Assembly (NCBI RefSeq): GCF_902459805.1
Contig: NZ_CABPST010000001.1
Location: 124,001 to 188,000 of the forward strand
Direction: 5' to 3'
Length of the DNA stretch: 64,000 bases
Source: Pandoraea bronchicola
GTDB lineage: Bacteria; Pseudomonadota; Gammaproteobacteria; Burkholderiales; Burkholderiaceae
The notes beneath the pieces are model-generated. The model searched no databases and had not been told where the DNA came from. It saw only the letters and a list, made by a program, of their open reading frames with translations. The translations under genes were made by a program, and so were the position numbers. Below are positions 55,704 through 64,000 of this stretch, piece by piece; position 1 is the first letter of the stretch, and every line of letters starts with the position of its first letter.

Positions 55704-57404
55704 GTGGAAGTGTGGGTACAGAACTACGTGCCGGGTGGCACGCTATGGATTGCGGCACTCATGGCCGCGCTACCGATTGTCGTATTCTTTGTGGCGCTGG
55801 CCGGGTTGCGCATGAAGGCGCATGCGGCAGGCGCGCTGACCGTCGCGCTTTCGCTGGGGATCGCCGTCGCCTACTTCGGCATGCCCGCGAAGATGGCGGC
55901 CATCTCGGCGGTCTACGGCTTCGCTTACGGCCTGTGGCCGATCGCCTGGATCATCATCACGGCGGTGTTTCTCTATCGTGTGGTCGTCAAGACGGGGCAG
56001 TTCGACATCATTCGCAGTTCGGTGGTGTCGCTCACCGACGACCAGCGTCTGCAGATGCTGCTGATCGGCTTCTCGTTCGGCGCATTTCTCGAAGGTGCTG
56101 CAGGCTTCGGCGCACCGGTCGCCATCACCGCCGCCTTGCTCGTGGGACTCGGATTCCAGCCGCTCTACGCGGCAGGGCTTTGCCTGATCGCCAACACCGC
56201 CCCCGTCGCCTTCGGCGCGATGGGCATTCCGATCATCGTGGCCGGTCAGGTGAGCGGCATCGATCCGTTCCATATCGGGGCGATGGCCGGGCGTCAGTTG
56301 CCGCTGCTCTCGGCCTTCGTGCCGTTCTGGCTGGTGTTCATCATGGATGGCAAGCGTGGCGTCAAGGAGACCTGGCCTGCCGCACTCGTCGCCGGCGGCA
56401 GCTTCGCCGTCGCACAGTACTTCTCGTCGAACCATATCGGACCGGAACTGCCGGACATCATCTCGTCGCTGTTCTCGCTGGTGTGTCTGGCCAGCTTCCT
56501 GAAGGTCTGGCAGCCGAAGACTGCGGCGGCACTGGGTCGTGCGAGTGTGACGACTTCGGGCGGCGCCGCTGTGCTCGGCGGACTGGGCGGCGGCGGGTCG
56601 ACGCGCGGCACCCAGTCCTCGCCCTACACGGCCGGCCAGATCCTGCGCGCGTGGTCGCCGTTCCTGATCCTCACCGGCATGGTCACGATCTGGAGCCTGC
56701 CGGGTTTCAAGGCGCTATTCGCGAAGACCGGCCCGCTCGCGTGGACGGTGCCCTCGCTGCACGTGCCGGGACTCGACCGTCTCGTGGCGAAAGCCGCGCC
56801 GATCGTCGCCACGCCGGCGCCGATGGACGCCATCTTCAAGTGGGACGCCCTCTCGGCCACCGGCACGGCGATCTTCATCGCGGCGTTGCTCTCGATGGCC
56901 CTGCTTCGCATGAAGCCAGTCGACGGCGTGAAGAGCTTCTTCGAGACGGTTGCGGAACTGCGCAAGCCGGTGCTGGCTATCGGCCTCGTGCTGGCGTTCG
57001 CGTTCGTCATGAACTATTCGGGCATGTCGACCACGCTCGCGCTGTTGCTCGCCCACACCGGCTCGGCATTCCCATTCTTCTCGCCGCTGCTCGGCTGGCT
57101 GGGCGTGTTCCTGACAGGCTCCGACACGTCGTCCAACGCGCTCTTCTCCGGTCTGCAAAGCACCACGGCACAACAGATCGGCGTGTCGAACACGCTGCTC
57201 GTCGCCGCGAACACGACCGGCGGCGTGACCGGAAAAATGATTTCCCCGCAGTCGATTGCCGTGGCTTGCGCAGCCACCGGCCTCATCGGCAAGGAAGCCG
57301 ATCTCTTCCGCTTCACCGTGTGGCACAGCCTGATGTTCGTCGTACTCGCGGGCCTGATCACCCTGGTGCAGGCGTACTGGCTCACGGGGATGCTGGTGCA
57401 TTGA
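55704..57404 (+). CDS. lldP: L-lactate permease
   Basis: A 566-residue LctP-family permease with about 12-14 helices. Landmarks are [40 protein letters not shown] and [17 protein letters not shown]. It takes up L-lactate, and often D-lactate and glycolate, by proton symport. The start is GTG 55704 with GAGGAG six bases upstream. It is the first gene of lldP-lutABC; lutA follows after 32 bases. Confidence 0.95.
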   Translation: MEVWVQNYVPGGTLWIAALMAALPIVVFFVALAGLRMKAHAAGALTVALSLGIAVAYFGMPAKMAAISAVYGFAYGLWPIAWIIITAVFLYRVVVKTGQFDIIRSSVVSLTDDQRLQMLLIGFSFGAFLEGAAGFGAPVAITAALLVGLGFQPLYAAGLCLIANTAPVAFGAMGIPIIVAGQVSGIDPFHIGAMAGRQLPLLSAFVPFWLVFIMDGKRGVKETWPAALVAGGSFAVAQYFSSNHIGPELPDIISSLFSLVCLASFLKVWQPKTAAALGRASVTTSGGAAVLGGLGGGGSTRGTQSSPYTAGQILRAWSPFLILTGMVTIWSLPGFKALFAKTGPLAWTVPSLHVPGLDRLVAKAAPIVATPAPMDAIFKWDALSATGTAIFIAALLSMALLRMKPVDGVKSFFETVAELRKPVLAIGLVLAFAFVMNYSGMSTTLALLLAHTGSAFPFFSPLLGWLGVFLTGSDTSSNALFSGLQSTTAQQIGVSNTLLVAANTTGGVTGKMISPQSIAVACAATGLIGKEADLFRFTVWHSLMFVVLAGLITLVQAYWLTGMLVH

Positions 57405-57436
57405 GTCTGTCGTTGTCCCCCTTGTCGGAGAATCCC

Positions 57437-58219
57437 ATGAAAGCGGCCCTGTTCGTCCCTTGTTTCATCGATGCACTGTTTCCCGAAGTGGGCATCGCCA
57501 CCCTGGAACTGCTCGAGAAACTCGGCGTGACGGTCGATTACCCGCGTCGTCAAACGTGCTGCGGGCAACCGTTGGCGAACAACGGCTGCGAAGCCGATGC
57601 CGCCGGCACCGAGGCGCTCTTCATCGACAATTTCGCCGGTTACGAGTACATCGTGTCGCCCTCGTCGAGCTGCGTGCATCACGTGCGCAAGCATCTGACG
57701 GCAGCAGGCGAGTCCGAACGGGTGGCCGCCGTTCGTGCCAACACTTACGAACTCACCGAGTTCCTTCACGACGTGCTGAAGGTGCGCGACTTTCCGTGGG
57801 CCAGCTTTCCGCTCACGGTCGGCCTGCACAACAGTTGCAGCGCCATCCGCCATCTGCATGCGGCGTCGGCCAGCGAGATTCCCGGTGAGCCGTGGTCGAA
57901 AGCCCGCACACTGCTCGAAGGCGTGCGCGGCATTCGCTTCGCCGCCCCGCGCCGTCCCGACGAATGCTGCGGGTTCGGCGGCACCTTCTCGGTGTCGGAA
58001 CAGGCAGTGTCGGTGAGAATGGGACAGGACAAGGTGCGGGACCATCTCGAAGCCGGCGCGCAGTGCATCGTCTCGGCCGACATGTCGTGCCTGATGCACC
58101 AGAAAGGGTGTGCGGCACGCACGCAGACACCCATGCGCTTCCTGCATATCGCGCAGGTCCTCAATGGCGTGGATGTCGGTGCGCTGTCGCCCGCAACGCA
58201 CGGCGAGGTGACGGCATGA
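57437..58219 (+). CDS. lutA: Lactate utilization Fe-S protein LutA/LldE
   Basis: A 260-residue CCG-domain protein. It has two cysteine-rich repeats: CCGQPLANNGC near residue 37 and CCGFGGTFSV later, each with a CxxC-like partner upstream (PSSSC, NSC). It is part of the LutABC L-lactate oxidase complex that makes pyruvate without LldD. Start ATG at 57437 has CGGAG upstream. The stop overlaps the lutB ATG (ATGA). Confidence 0.93.
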   Translation: MKAALFVPCFIDALFPEVGIATLELLEKLGVTVDYPRRQTCCGQPLANNGCEADAAGTEALFIDNFAGYEYIVSPSSSCVHHVRKHLTAAGESERVAAVRANTYELTEFLHDVLKVRDFPWASFPLTVGLHNSCSAIRHLHAASASEIPGEPWSKARTLLEGVRGIRFAAPRRPDECCGFGGTFSVSEQAVSVRMGQDKVRDHLEAGAQCIVSADMSCLMHQKGCAARTQTPMRFLHIAQVLNGVDVGALSPATHGEVTA

Positions 58220-59625
58220 GCGCGGGGCAGCGCGTCGATCACGCGAAGAACGCCGAGGCGTTTCTCGCGAAGACGGAACACGTGGCGTTTCACGACAAAC
58301 GCCTCTGGGACCTGCGGATGAAGCGCGATGCGCAGGCGGCGTCCATTGGCGAGTGGGAAACGCTGCGCACGCTCGCGTCGCAAATCAAGGAGCACACACT
58401 GTCGCGGCTTGGCGACTACCTCGATCAGTTCACCACGCAGGCCGAAGCGAACGGCGTGAAAGTCCACTGGGCCCTCGACGCTGCCGCGCACAATAGCATC
58501 GTCCATGGCATTCTCGCCGCGAACGAGGTCAAAACCCTTGTCAAAAGCAAGTCGATGCTCACCGACGAATGCGAGCTTCGCGAGTATCTCGAGCCGCGTG
58601 GCATCTCCGTGATGGAAACCGATCTCGGCGAACGTATCCAGCAACTCGACAACCAGCCGCCGTCGCATGTGGTGGTGCCCGCCGTGCACAAACTGCGGGG
58701 TGACGTCGCGCAATTGTTCAGCCGCACGCTCGGCACCGATCCGAGCAACGACGACGTGCACTATCTGGCCGAGAGTCAGCGTCAAACCACGCGGCCGGCA
58801 TTTCTCGAAGCGGGCGCGGGCATGACCGGATGCAACTTTGCCGTCGCGGAAACGGGCATGGTTGTCGTGTGCACCAACGAAGGCAATGCCGACTTGTCCG
58901 CCAACGTGCCGCCGGTGCACATTGTGTCCATCGGTATCGAGAAGCTGATTCCGCGCGTCGCCGATCTCGGGGTATTCGTGCGCCTGTTGTCGCGCAGCGC
59001 GCTTGGGTCGCCGATCACGCAGTACACATCGCACTTTCGCGCGCCGCGCCCCGGCACGCAGATGCACTTCGTCATCGTCGACAATGGCCGTTCGGCACGT
59101 CTGGCCATGGACGACTTCTGGTACTCGCTCAAGTGCATCCGCTGCGGCGCTTGCATGAATACGTGTCCGGTCTACCGGCGCAGCAGCGGCCTGTCGTATG
59201 GCAGCACCTACGCCGGTCCGATCGGCGCCATCCTCAATCCGGCCTACGACCTCAAGCGCTACAGCGCGCTGCCGTTCGCCTCGACCATGAACGGCAGTTG
59301 CACCAACGTCTGCCCCGTTCGCATCAACATTCACGAGCAGTTGTACAAGTGGCGCCAGATCGTGGCCGAGGAAGGCGAGCTGCCGCGCGTCAAACGCAGC
59401 CTGATCAAGGTGGCCGGGAAGTTGCTCGCCAACCCGGCGCTGTATCGCACGTCGGTCAAATCGATGAACACCGCGTTGCATCGTCTGCCCAATATGGTGC
59501 TCTACAACCCGCTCAACACCTGGGGCAAGGGGCGCGACCTTCCCGATGCTCCGAAGCAGACATTCCGTGACTGGTATGAGGCCAACCGGGCGTCGCACGA
59601 CGCTGAACGCAAGGACCGATCATGA
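58216..59625 (+). CDS. lutB: Lactate utilization Fe-S protein LutB/LldF
   Basis: A 469-residue protein with an N-terminal LUD domain and a C-terminal double 4Fe-4S ferredoxin-like region. The clusters are seen as CIRCGACMNTCPVY and CTNVCPVRI. It passes electrons from lactate oxidation, probably to quinone. It overlaps lutA and lutC by ATGA on both sides, so the three are strictly coupled. Confidence 0.94.
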   Translation: MSAGQRVDHAKNAEAFLAKTEHVAFHDKRLWDLRMKRDAQAASIGEWETLRTLASQIKEHTLSRLGDYLDQFTTQAEANGVKVHWALDAAAHNSIVHGILAANEVKTLVKSKSMLTDECELREYLEPRGISVMETDLGERIQQLDNQPPSHVVVPAVHKLRGDVAQLFSRTLGTDPSNDDVHYLAESQRQTTRPAFLEAGAGMTGCNFAVAETGMVVVCTNEGNADLSANVPPVHIVSIGIEKLIPRVADLGVFVRLLSRSALGSPITQYTSHFRAPRPGTQMHFVIVDNGRSARLAMDDFWYSLKCIRCGACMNTCPVYRRSSGLSYGSTYAGPIGAILNPAYDLKRYSALPFASTMNGSCTNVCPVRINIHEQLYKWRQIVAEEGELPRVKRSLIKVAGKLLANPALYRTSVKSMNTALHRLPNMVLYNPLNTWGKGRDLPDAPKQTFRDWYEANRASHDAERKDRS

Positions 59626-60260
59626 GCACTTCCCGCGAAGAATTTCTCGTGCGCGTACGCGCCGCACAACGCGTGGCGCTGCGCGACGACGGGCACCCGG
59701 CCGAAGGCGCGCTTGAGCGGTTTCCGTTGCCGGTGCTGCCCGTCTTCGAGACACCTGCCGGCGACCGGTGCGAGCGGTTTGGCAGCCACCTCGTCGCCAT
59801 GGGCGGCAAACTCGCGACGCTCGACAACGCGCAAGCGTTAGCCGCCTGGCTCGCCGAACGTTTCCCCGGTGTGGTGCCGGTGACAGCGACACCGGAAGCC
59901 GCATCGGCACAACCGCTCGATGTCTTGCGTGTACCGGCGTCGCTGCACGACGTCGAGGTCGGTATCGTGCGCGCACGCTTCGGCGTCGCCGAGACGGGGT
60001 CCATCTGGCTCTCCGAGCAAGAGTACGGCATCAACGCGCTCGGCTATCTCGTGCAGCATCTCGTGGTGCTGCTCGATCCGCGCGACATCGTCGACGGTTT
60101 GCAGGATGCTTATCGCCTGCCCGACTTCGCGTCGGCACGCTACGCGGTGCTCGTCACAGGCCCGTCGGCAACGGCCGACATCGAAGGCGTGCTGATTCAG
60201 GGCGCCCAGGGTGTGCGCTCGCTCACGGTCGTGTTGCTCCCTCGCGACGGTTCGTCGTGA
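59622..60260 (+). CDS. lutC: Lactate utilization protein LutC/LldG
   Basis: A 212-residue LUD-domain protein. Its domain holds ARFGVAETGSIWLSE, typical of LutC/YkgG. It is the third subunit of the lactate oxidation complex. It starts within the ATGA overlap at the end of lutB and ends the operon. Confidence 0.92.
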   Translation: MSTSREEFLVRVRAAQRVALRDDGHPAEGALERFPLPVLPVFETPAGDRCERFGSHLVAMGGKLATLDNAQALAAWLAERFPGVVPVTATPEAASAQPLDVLRVPASLHDVEVGIVRARFGVAETGSIWLSEQEYGINALGYLVQHLVVLLDPRDIVDGLQDAYRLPDFASARYAVLVTGPSATADIEGVLIQGAQGVRSLTVVLLPRDGSS

Positions 60261-60390
60261 AAACCCCACCACCGCGCGACAGTTTGTCGCACAACGCGCG
60301 CACGTTATCCTGCGCTTGACCCGCATCAATTTCACTGCAGGGACCTGCTTCTACCATCGGTCGTGCTCACTCACGACTTTGGACATCATC

Positions 60391-61110
60391 ATGAAGCACT
60401 CCCTCAGCGCCGCGGCCATCGCAGCCGCGCTCGTTACCGGCGCCACCTTCTTCAGCGCATCCGCCTCGGCACAAGACAACCCGCAAGCCTCATCACAGGC
60501 CGCAGATAAGACAGCTCCCGCGTCGGAGAAAACCTTCGGCTTCATCAAGGACAGCTCGCAAGGCATCTATGCCGGCGACATCCTCGCGCGCGTACGGGCC
60601 ATCGGCATCATGCCGGACTCCCATGCGAGCGGCAGTGTGCTGCCGACGCTGGGCGTGACCGTGAACAATGCGATCGTGCCGGAACTCGACTTCACCTACA
60701 TGATTCTCGATAACGTCGGCGTCGAGCTCATTCTCGGCATGTCGCGTCATCAACTCACGTCGAACCTCGGACAAATGGGCGGCGTGAACGTGCTGCCGCC
60801 GACGCTGCTGCTGCAATACCACTTCAACCATGCCGGCAAGGTGCGTCCGTATGTGGGCGCGGGTATCAACTACACGCGCTTCTGGAACAGCAGCCTGAAC
60901 GCAGGCGGCACGCCGATTTCAATCAAGAACCACAGCGTCGGTCCGGCACTGCAAGCCGGTGTGGACATTCAGATGACCAAGAATATGTTCTTCAACATCG
61001 ACATCAAGAAAGTCTGGATGAAGACGGATACCTCGCTCGCAGGTACCGACCTCGGCACGCTGCACATCGATCCTCTGATCGTCGGCGTCGGTGTGGGCGT
61101 GAAGTTCTGA
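60391..61110 (+). CDS. OmpW-family outer membrane protein
   Basis: A 239-residue outer-membrane beta-barrel protein. It has a signal peptide (residues 1-28, cleaved near ASA|QDN), a 25-residue linker, then the OmpW barrel (GIMPDSHASGSVLPTLGVTV, LLLQYHF, VRPYVGAGINYT) ending in the terminal aromatic KF. OmpW forms a narrow channel for hydrophobic compounds. Start ATG at 60391. It is unlinked to the lactate operon by overlap. A 9-bp hairpin at 61123-61151 follows as a possible terminator. Confidence 0.93.
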   Translation: MKHSLSAAAIAAALVTGATFFSASASAQDNPQASSQAADKTAPASEKTFGFIKDSSQGIYAGDILARVRAIGIMPDSHASGSVLPTLGVTVNNAIVPELDFTYMILDNVGVELILGMSRHQLTSNLGQMGGVNVLPPTLLLQYHFNHAGKVRPYVGAGINYTRFWNSSLNAGGTPISIKNHSVGPALQAGVDIQMTKNMFFNIDIKKVWMKTDTSLAGTDLGTLHIDPLIVGVGVGVKF

Positions 61111-61122
61111 TATCCGGCGGGG

Positions 61123-61151
61123 AGCGCCACACGCAGAGGGGCTGTGGCGTT
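61123..61151 (+). terminator. Hairpin after the OmpW gene
   Basis: AGCGCCACA (61123-61131) and TGTGGCGTT (61143-61151) form a 9-bp stem with one G-T pair, 12 bases after the stop. The following DNA has few T residues, so efficiency is uncertain. Confidence 0.45.
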
Positions 61152-61291
61152 CCTGCTTCTGTCCGGACGCCCGATGCGGCAAATTGTCGCGCATTCCCTA
61201 CATGAGAACGCAAAGCATTTACGCCGCTTGGCGACAACACCTACAATGCCTGGTTCCCTGATTTTTTCCCATTTCGTCATCCAGCCCAGGC

Positions 61292-61789
61292 ATGCGCAAG
61301 CTCCGTCAGCATCGCGTCGCAATCGGGATCGCCTTATTGGCGATCCTGCTGGCAGCGCTCATGCCGGCGATTGCGCAATGGCGTGCGGCCACGCAGCAAG
61401 ACCCGTTCGCGGTCTACTGCACGGTACAGGGCTCGCAGGCCGCACTCGGCACGAGCACCACGCCGCGTGCCGACGCCCGGCGTGAGGCCGCCCACGACGG
61501 ACACTCTGGTCACGACGACGCACAAGCACCGCCCGTACCGTCGCAGGCCACGGGCCTGCACAGCAGCCACGGCGGCGCAGACCACTCGCTCGCCTCGGCC
61601 GACCATTGGGAGAAGTGTGGCTACTGCACGCTTTGGGCCCACCAGCCGCTCGTCACCACCGATTTTCTGTCCCTCCCGCCCGCCGCGCAGGCTGGCGTCG
61701 CCGCCGCCCCGCGCGTGCTGGTGCCGTACCACCCCCGCCCCCGCTTCTCTGCCGCCCTCGCGCGCGCACCGCCCGATTTCTCCGTCTGA
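61292..61789 (+). CDS. DUF2946 family protein
   Basis: A 165-residue protein matching DUF2946 as I know it. An N-terminal membrane segment or signal (residues 9-30, IGIALLAILLAALMPAIAQW) is followed by a histidine-rich middle (HDGHSGHDD) and the short motif WEKCGYC. Histidines and paired cysteines suggest metal binding. DUF2946 genes often precede TonB-dependent copper receptors, and such a receptor follows 323 bases downstream. Start ATG at 61292. Function is unproven. Confidence 0.82.
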   Translation: MRKLRQHRVAIGIALLAILLAALMPAIAQWRAATQQDPFAVYCTVQGSQAALGTSTTPRADARREAAHDGHSGHDDAQAPPVPSQATGLHSSHGGADHSLASADHWEKCGYCTLWAHQPLVTTDFLSLPPAAQAGVAAAPRVLVPYHPRPRFSAALARAPPDFSV

Positions 61790-62112
61790 TTTCTGCGACT
61801 TCCGGCCGATACCGGGAGGCCTTGCCGAACGCGTCGAGCTTCGTTAGCACGTCCTGTCGCTAGCGGTACTCGCTGTGAACACGTCGTCCGCGTGGCTCGT
61901 TTGATCCGTGCTGTCAGCGCCGCCCGCTTCGCGGGGGAGTCACGCTGTCGCACGCGTCATCCGCGTCTGCGCGATATCACGTCGAGTGCCACGGCGAGTG
62001 CCACGGCGACGCGTGAGTCGTTGCCATTCGCACCCGTCGCGGCGGTGCCCGGCACACGTTCGGTACCACACGATCATCAGGCGGCCGCCACGCGGTCGCG
62101 AGAGAGACTCTC
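61790..62112. other. Intergenic gap upstream of the TonB receptor gene
   Basis: A 323-base GC-rich gap. A 12-bp tandem duplication, GAGTGCCACGGC twice, lies at 61984-62007. Open frames exist here but lack recognisable domains. No Fur-like box or riboswitch is obvious. Confidence 0.5.
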
Positions 62113-64000
62113 ATGTCACGTCCCATGACACAGAAGCCGTTGCAAACGGCCATTGCGCTTGCCCTCGCCTCGCTGGGCAGCGCCGCGCACGCACTCACTA
62201 ACGACTCGGCACAAACCGGCCAGAGCATTGCGATCGAAGCAACGCACGCGGCAACCCACACCGGCAACCACCCGGACGCCCAAGCCGCGTCATCGACGCC
62301 GGGCGCACAATCCGCGACGCTCGCGCCCACGCTGTCCCTCGCTCAGGTGGCCGTCCCGCAGGCACCCGCCGCGCCGGATGCACCTTCGGCCACGCTGCCG
62401 CTCACGACCGTGACCGCACCGGCGGAGTCGCTCACGTCGCCGAGCGTGGACGAACAAAAAGCCAACCTGTTCCAGACCGCAGGCTCCGTCGGCTTTGTCG
62501 ACGCCGGCGCCTACCAGAACACCTACGCCTTCAATCTGCGCGACATCCTCAAAGACACCCCGGGTGTCTACGTGCAGAACCGTTACGGCCAGGAACTGCG
62601 TGTGTCGATTCGCGGCTCCGGGATCGCTCGCGGGTATCACGTTCGCGGACTCGAAATCCTTCAGGATGGCATTCCGACCAACTCGGCCGATGGCAGTGGC
62701 GACTACTACCAGATCGACCCCATGGGTTTGCGCTCGACCGAGATTTATAAGGGCGGTAACGGCCTCACTTACGGCTCGACCACGCTTGGCGGTGCCCTGA
62801 ACTTTGTCACGCCGACGGCCTATACGGCGGACGCGCCCAACCAGTTCCGCCTCGAAGGCGGCAGCTTCGGCACGGTGCGCGCCAGCGGCCAGATGTCGCG
62901 TATCTTCGGCCCGCTGGACGCGCTCGCCACCGTCACCCTCAATCGCTCCAACGGCTATCGCGACCACGACAAGGGCAATTACGCGCAAATCAACGCCAAC
63001 ATCGGCTACAGGTTCTCGCCGAACGTTGAAACCCGCTTCTTCTTCGGCGCCTACATCGTCGACCAGAAGCTGCCCGGCACGCTCTCGCTGTTCGACGCGC
63101 TCAACAATCCGACGAAAGCCGCCGCCTCCGCTGTCTCCGGCGATCAGGCGCGCAACACACGCACCGAACGACTCGGCAACCTGACAACCATTCGCTTCGC
63201 CACCGGCCAGCTCGACATCGCGTCGTGGGTCATTCACAAGAGCCTGTACCACCCGATCTTCCAGGTCATCGATCAGGATGGCTGGACCTATGGTGTCGCG
63301 CCACGCTACACGGCCAACCTGACGCTGGCCGGCATGCGCAACGACCTCATCGTCGGCGCACGCTTCTTTGGCGGAAACACGCGAGCCGAGCAGTACGTCA
63401 ACGTAAATGGCAATCGCGGCACGCAAACACTCGACTCCCGTCAAAGCGCCTACAACTACGAGGCGTATTTCGAGAACCGGTTGTTCTTCCTGCCCACGGT
63501 CGGTCTGATGATCGGCGCCAAGGCCTACCGCGACGTTCGCCAATACATCGACTACGGTGGACTAGCGGGCGACACCAACTACCGTTCAACGAGCGCCGCA
63601 TATTCGGGCGTCAATCCGAAGATCGGTCTGTTGTGGGAGCCGCGCAAGGACGTGCAGGCCTTTATCGACGTAACGCGCAGCGCCGACGTGCCCGACTTCA
63701 CCGATCTCTCGCAGACGTTTGGCGCCACCTCTCGCTTCGTTCCGCTGGCATCGCAACACGCCTGGACGATTGAAGCCGGCACGCGCGGCAAACTCGACCG
63801 AGTGGCATGGGACGTGACAGCGTATCGTTCGCTGGTGCGCGATCAGTTACTGCAATACACAACGTCGCCCGATATCCCCGCGTCAACCTTCAACGCGAAC
63901 AAGACCGTGCTGCAAGGCCTGGAAGTCGGCGCTGCAGTGGACCTGTTCAAGGACGTGGTCGCGACCGGGGATCGAATCACGCTGTCGCAAATCTGGAACT
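62113..64000 (+). CDS. TonB-dependent outer membrane receptor, N-terminal part (partial)
   Basis: The first 629 codons of a TonB-dependent receptor that continues past the window. It has a signal peptide (residues 1-28, near AHA|LT) and a low-complexity Ala/Thr/Pro stretch (about 30-115). The plug domain has DILKDTPGVYVQNRYGQELR, SIRGSGIARGYHVRG and GGNGLTYGSTTLGGALNFVTP, followed by barrel strands. It imports a metal complex or siderophore with TonB energy. The DUF2946 neighbour suggests copper; the substrate is otherwise unknown. Start ATG at 62113; there is no STN signalling domain. Confidence 0.9.
   Translation, partial: MSRPMTQKPLQTAIALALASLGSAAHALTNDSAQTGQSIAIEATHAATHTGNHPDAQAASSTPGAQSATLAPTLSLAQVAVPQAPAAPDAPSATLPLTTVTAPAESLTSPSVDEQKANLFQTAGSVGFVDAGAYQNTYAFNLRDILKDTPGVYVQNRYGQELRVSIRGSGIARGYHVRGLEILQDGIPTNSADGSGDYYQIDPMGLRSTEIYKGGNGLTYGSTTLGGALNFVTPTAYTADAPNQFRLEGGSFGTVRASGQMSRIFGPLDALATVTLNRSNGYRDHDKGNYAQINANIGYRFSPNVETRFFFGAYIVDQKLPGTLSLFDALNNPTKAAASAVSGDQARNTRTERLGNLTTIRFATGQLDIASWVIHKSLYHPIFQVIDQDGWTYGVAPRYTANLTLAGMRNDLIVGARFFGGNTRAEQYVNVNGNRGTQTLDSRQSAYNYEAYFENRLFFLPTVGLMIGAKAYRDVRQYIDYGGLAGDTNYRSTSAAYSGVNPKIGLLWEPRKDVQAFIDVTRSADVPDFTDLSQTFGATSRFVPLASQHAWTIEAGTRGKLDRVAWDVTAYRSLVRDQLLQYTTSPDIPASTFNANKTVLQGLEVGAAVDLFKDVVATGDRITLSQIWN

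Noticed and set aside
55712-57436. Upstream extension of lutA in the shifted frame across lldP
   Set aside because: The same DNA encodes the clear LldP protein; the LutA family start is at 57437.

Overview
The window looks like a chromosomal segment of a high-GC, metabolically versatile betaproteobacterium of the Burkholderiales. A Pandoraea- or Burkholderia-like soil or rhizosphere organism is my inference, from protein resemblance and gene content. There is no rRNA, tRNA, insertion sequence, prophage or CRISPR array. Genes are dense and most are small catabolic modules with their own regulator. Many regulators have a perfect inverted repeat in the adjacent intergenic DNA.

Layout. 1-2000: end of xsc, then pta and a TauE-type exporter (sulfoacetaldehyde/taurine sulfonate dissimilation). 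2010-4750: CobT/CobS-like chelatase pair. 4980-10009: two convergent IclR regulators and a GMC oxidoreductase plus MHS transporter. 10305-13206: a YcaD-like MFS protein and a degenerate EAL protein. 13219-15419: xenA and a divergent LysR gene. 15444-18237: sulfonate-type binding protein divergent from a flavin monooxygenase. 18204-20329: dmlA and a divergent LysR gene. 20337-24587: bglX and opgG, divergent, with an 11-bp repeat array between them. 24942-28542: aromatic-acid transporter, a small secreted repeat protein, and a hydrolase/MarR pair. 28788-30269: acid phosphatase lipoprotein.

30421-35425: two overlapping IclR genes divergent from an MBL-fold protein, an FAD monooxygenase and a DUF2783 protein. 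I consider this the most likely under-described catabolic system here. 35531-39263: pcaR and pcaIJF, the end of the beta-ketoadipate pathway, with a perfect operator. 39437-41149: leuA with a leucine-rich leader peptide. 41514-46387: Lrp regulator, hppD, pheP and tyrB (aromatic amino acid use). 46463-50805: hydrolase, GST, NAD formate dehydrogenase and methyltransferase. 50959-54587: LysR gene and a class A penicillin-binding protein. 54649-60260: GntR regulator divergent from lldP-lutABC (lactate use). 60391-64000: OmpW-type porin, DUF2946 protein and a TonB-dependent receptor cut by the window edge.

The segment mostly channels organosulfur compounds, aromatics, D-malate/tartrate, lactate, formate and aromatic amino acids into central metabolism. 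The most notable non-coding observations are the leu leader upstream of leuA, nested palindromes at the lrp/hppD junction, the 56-bp inverted repeat upstream of the hydrolase, and the helical-phase repeat array between bglX and opgG.
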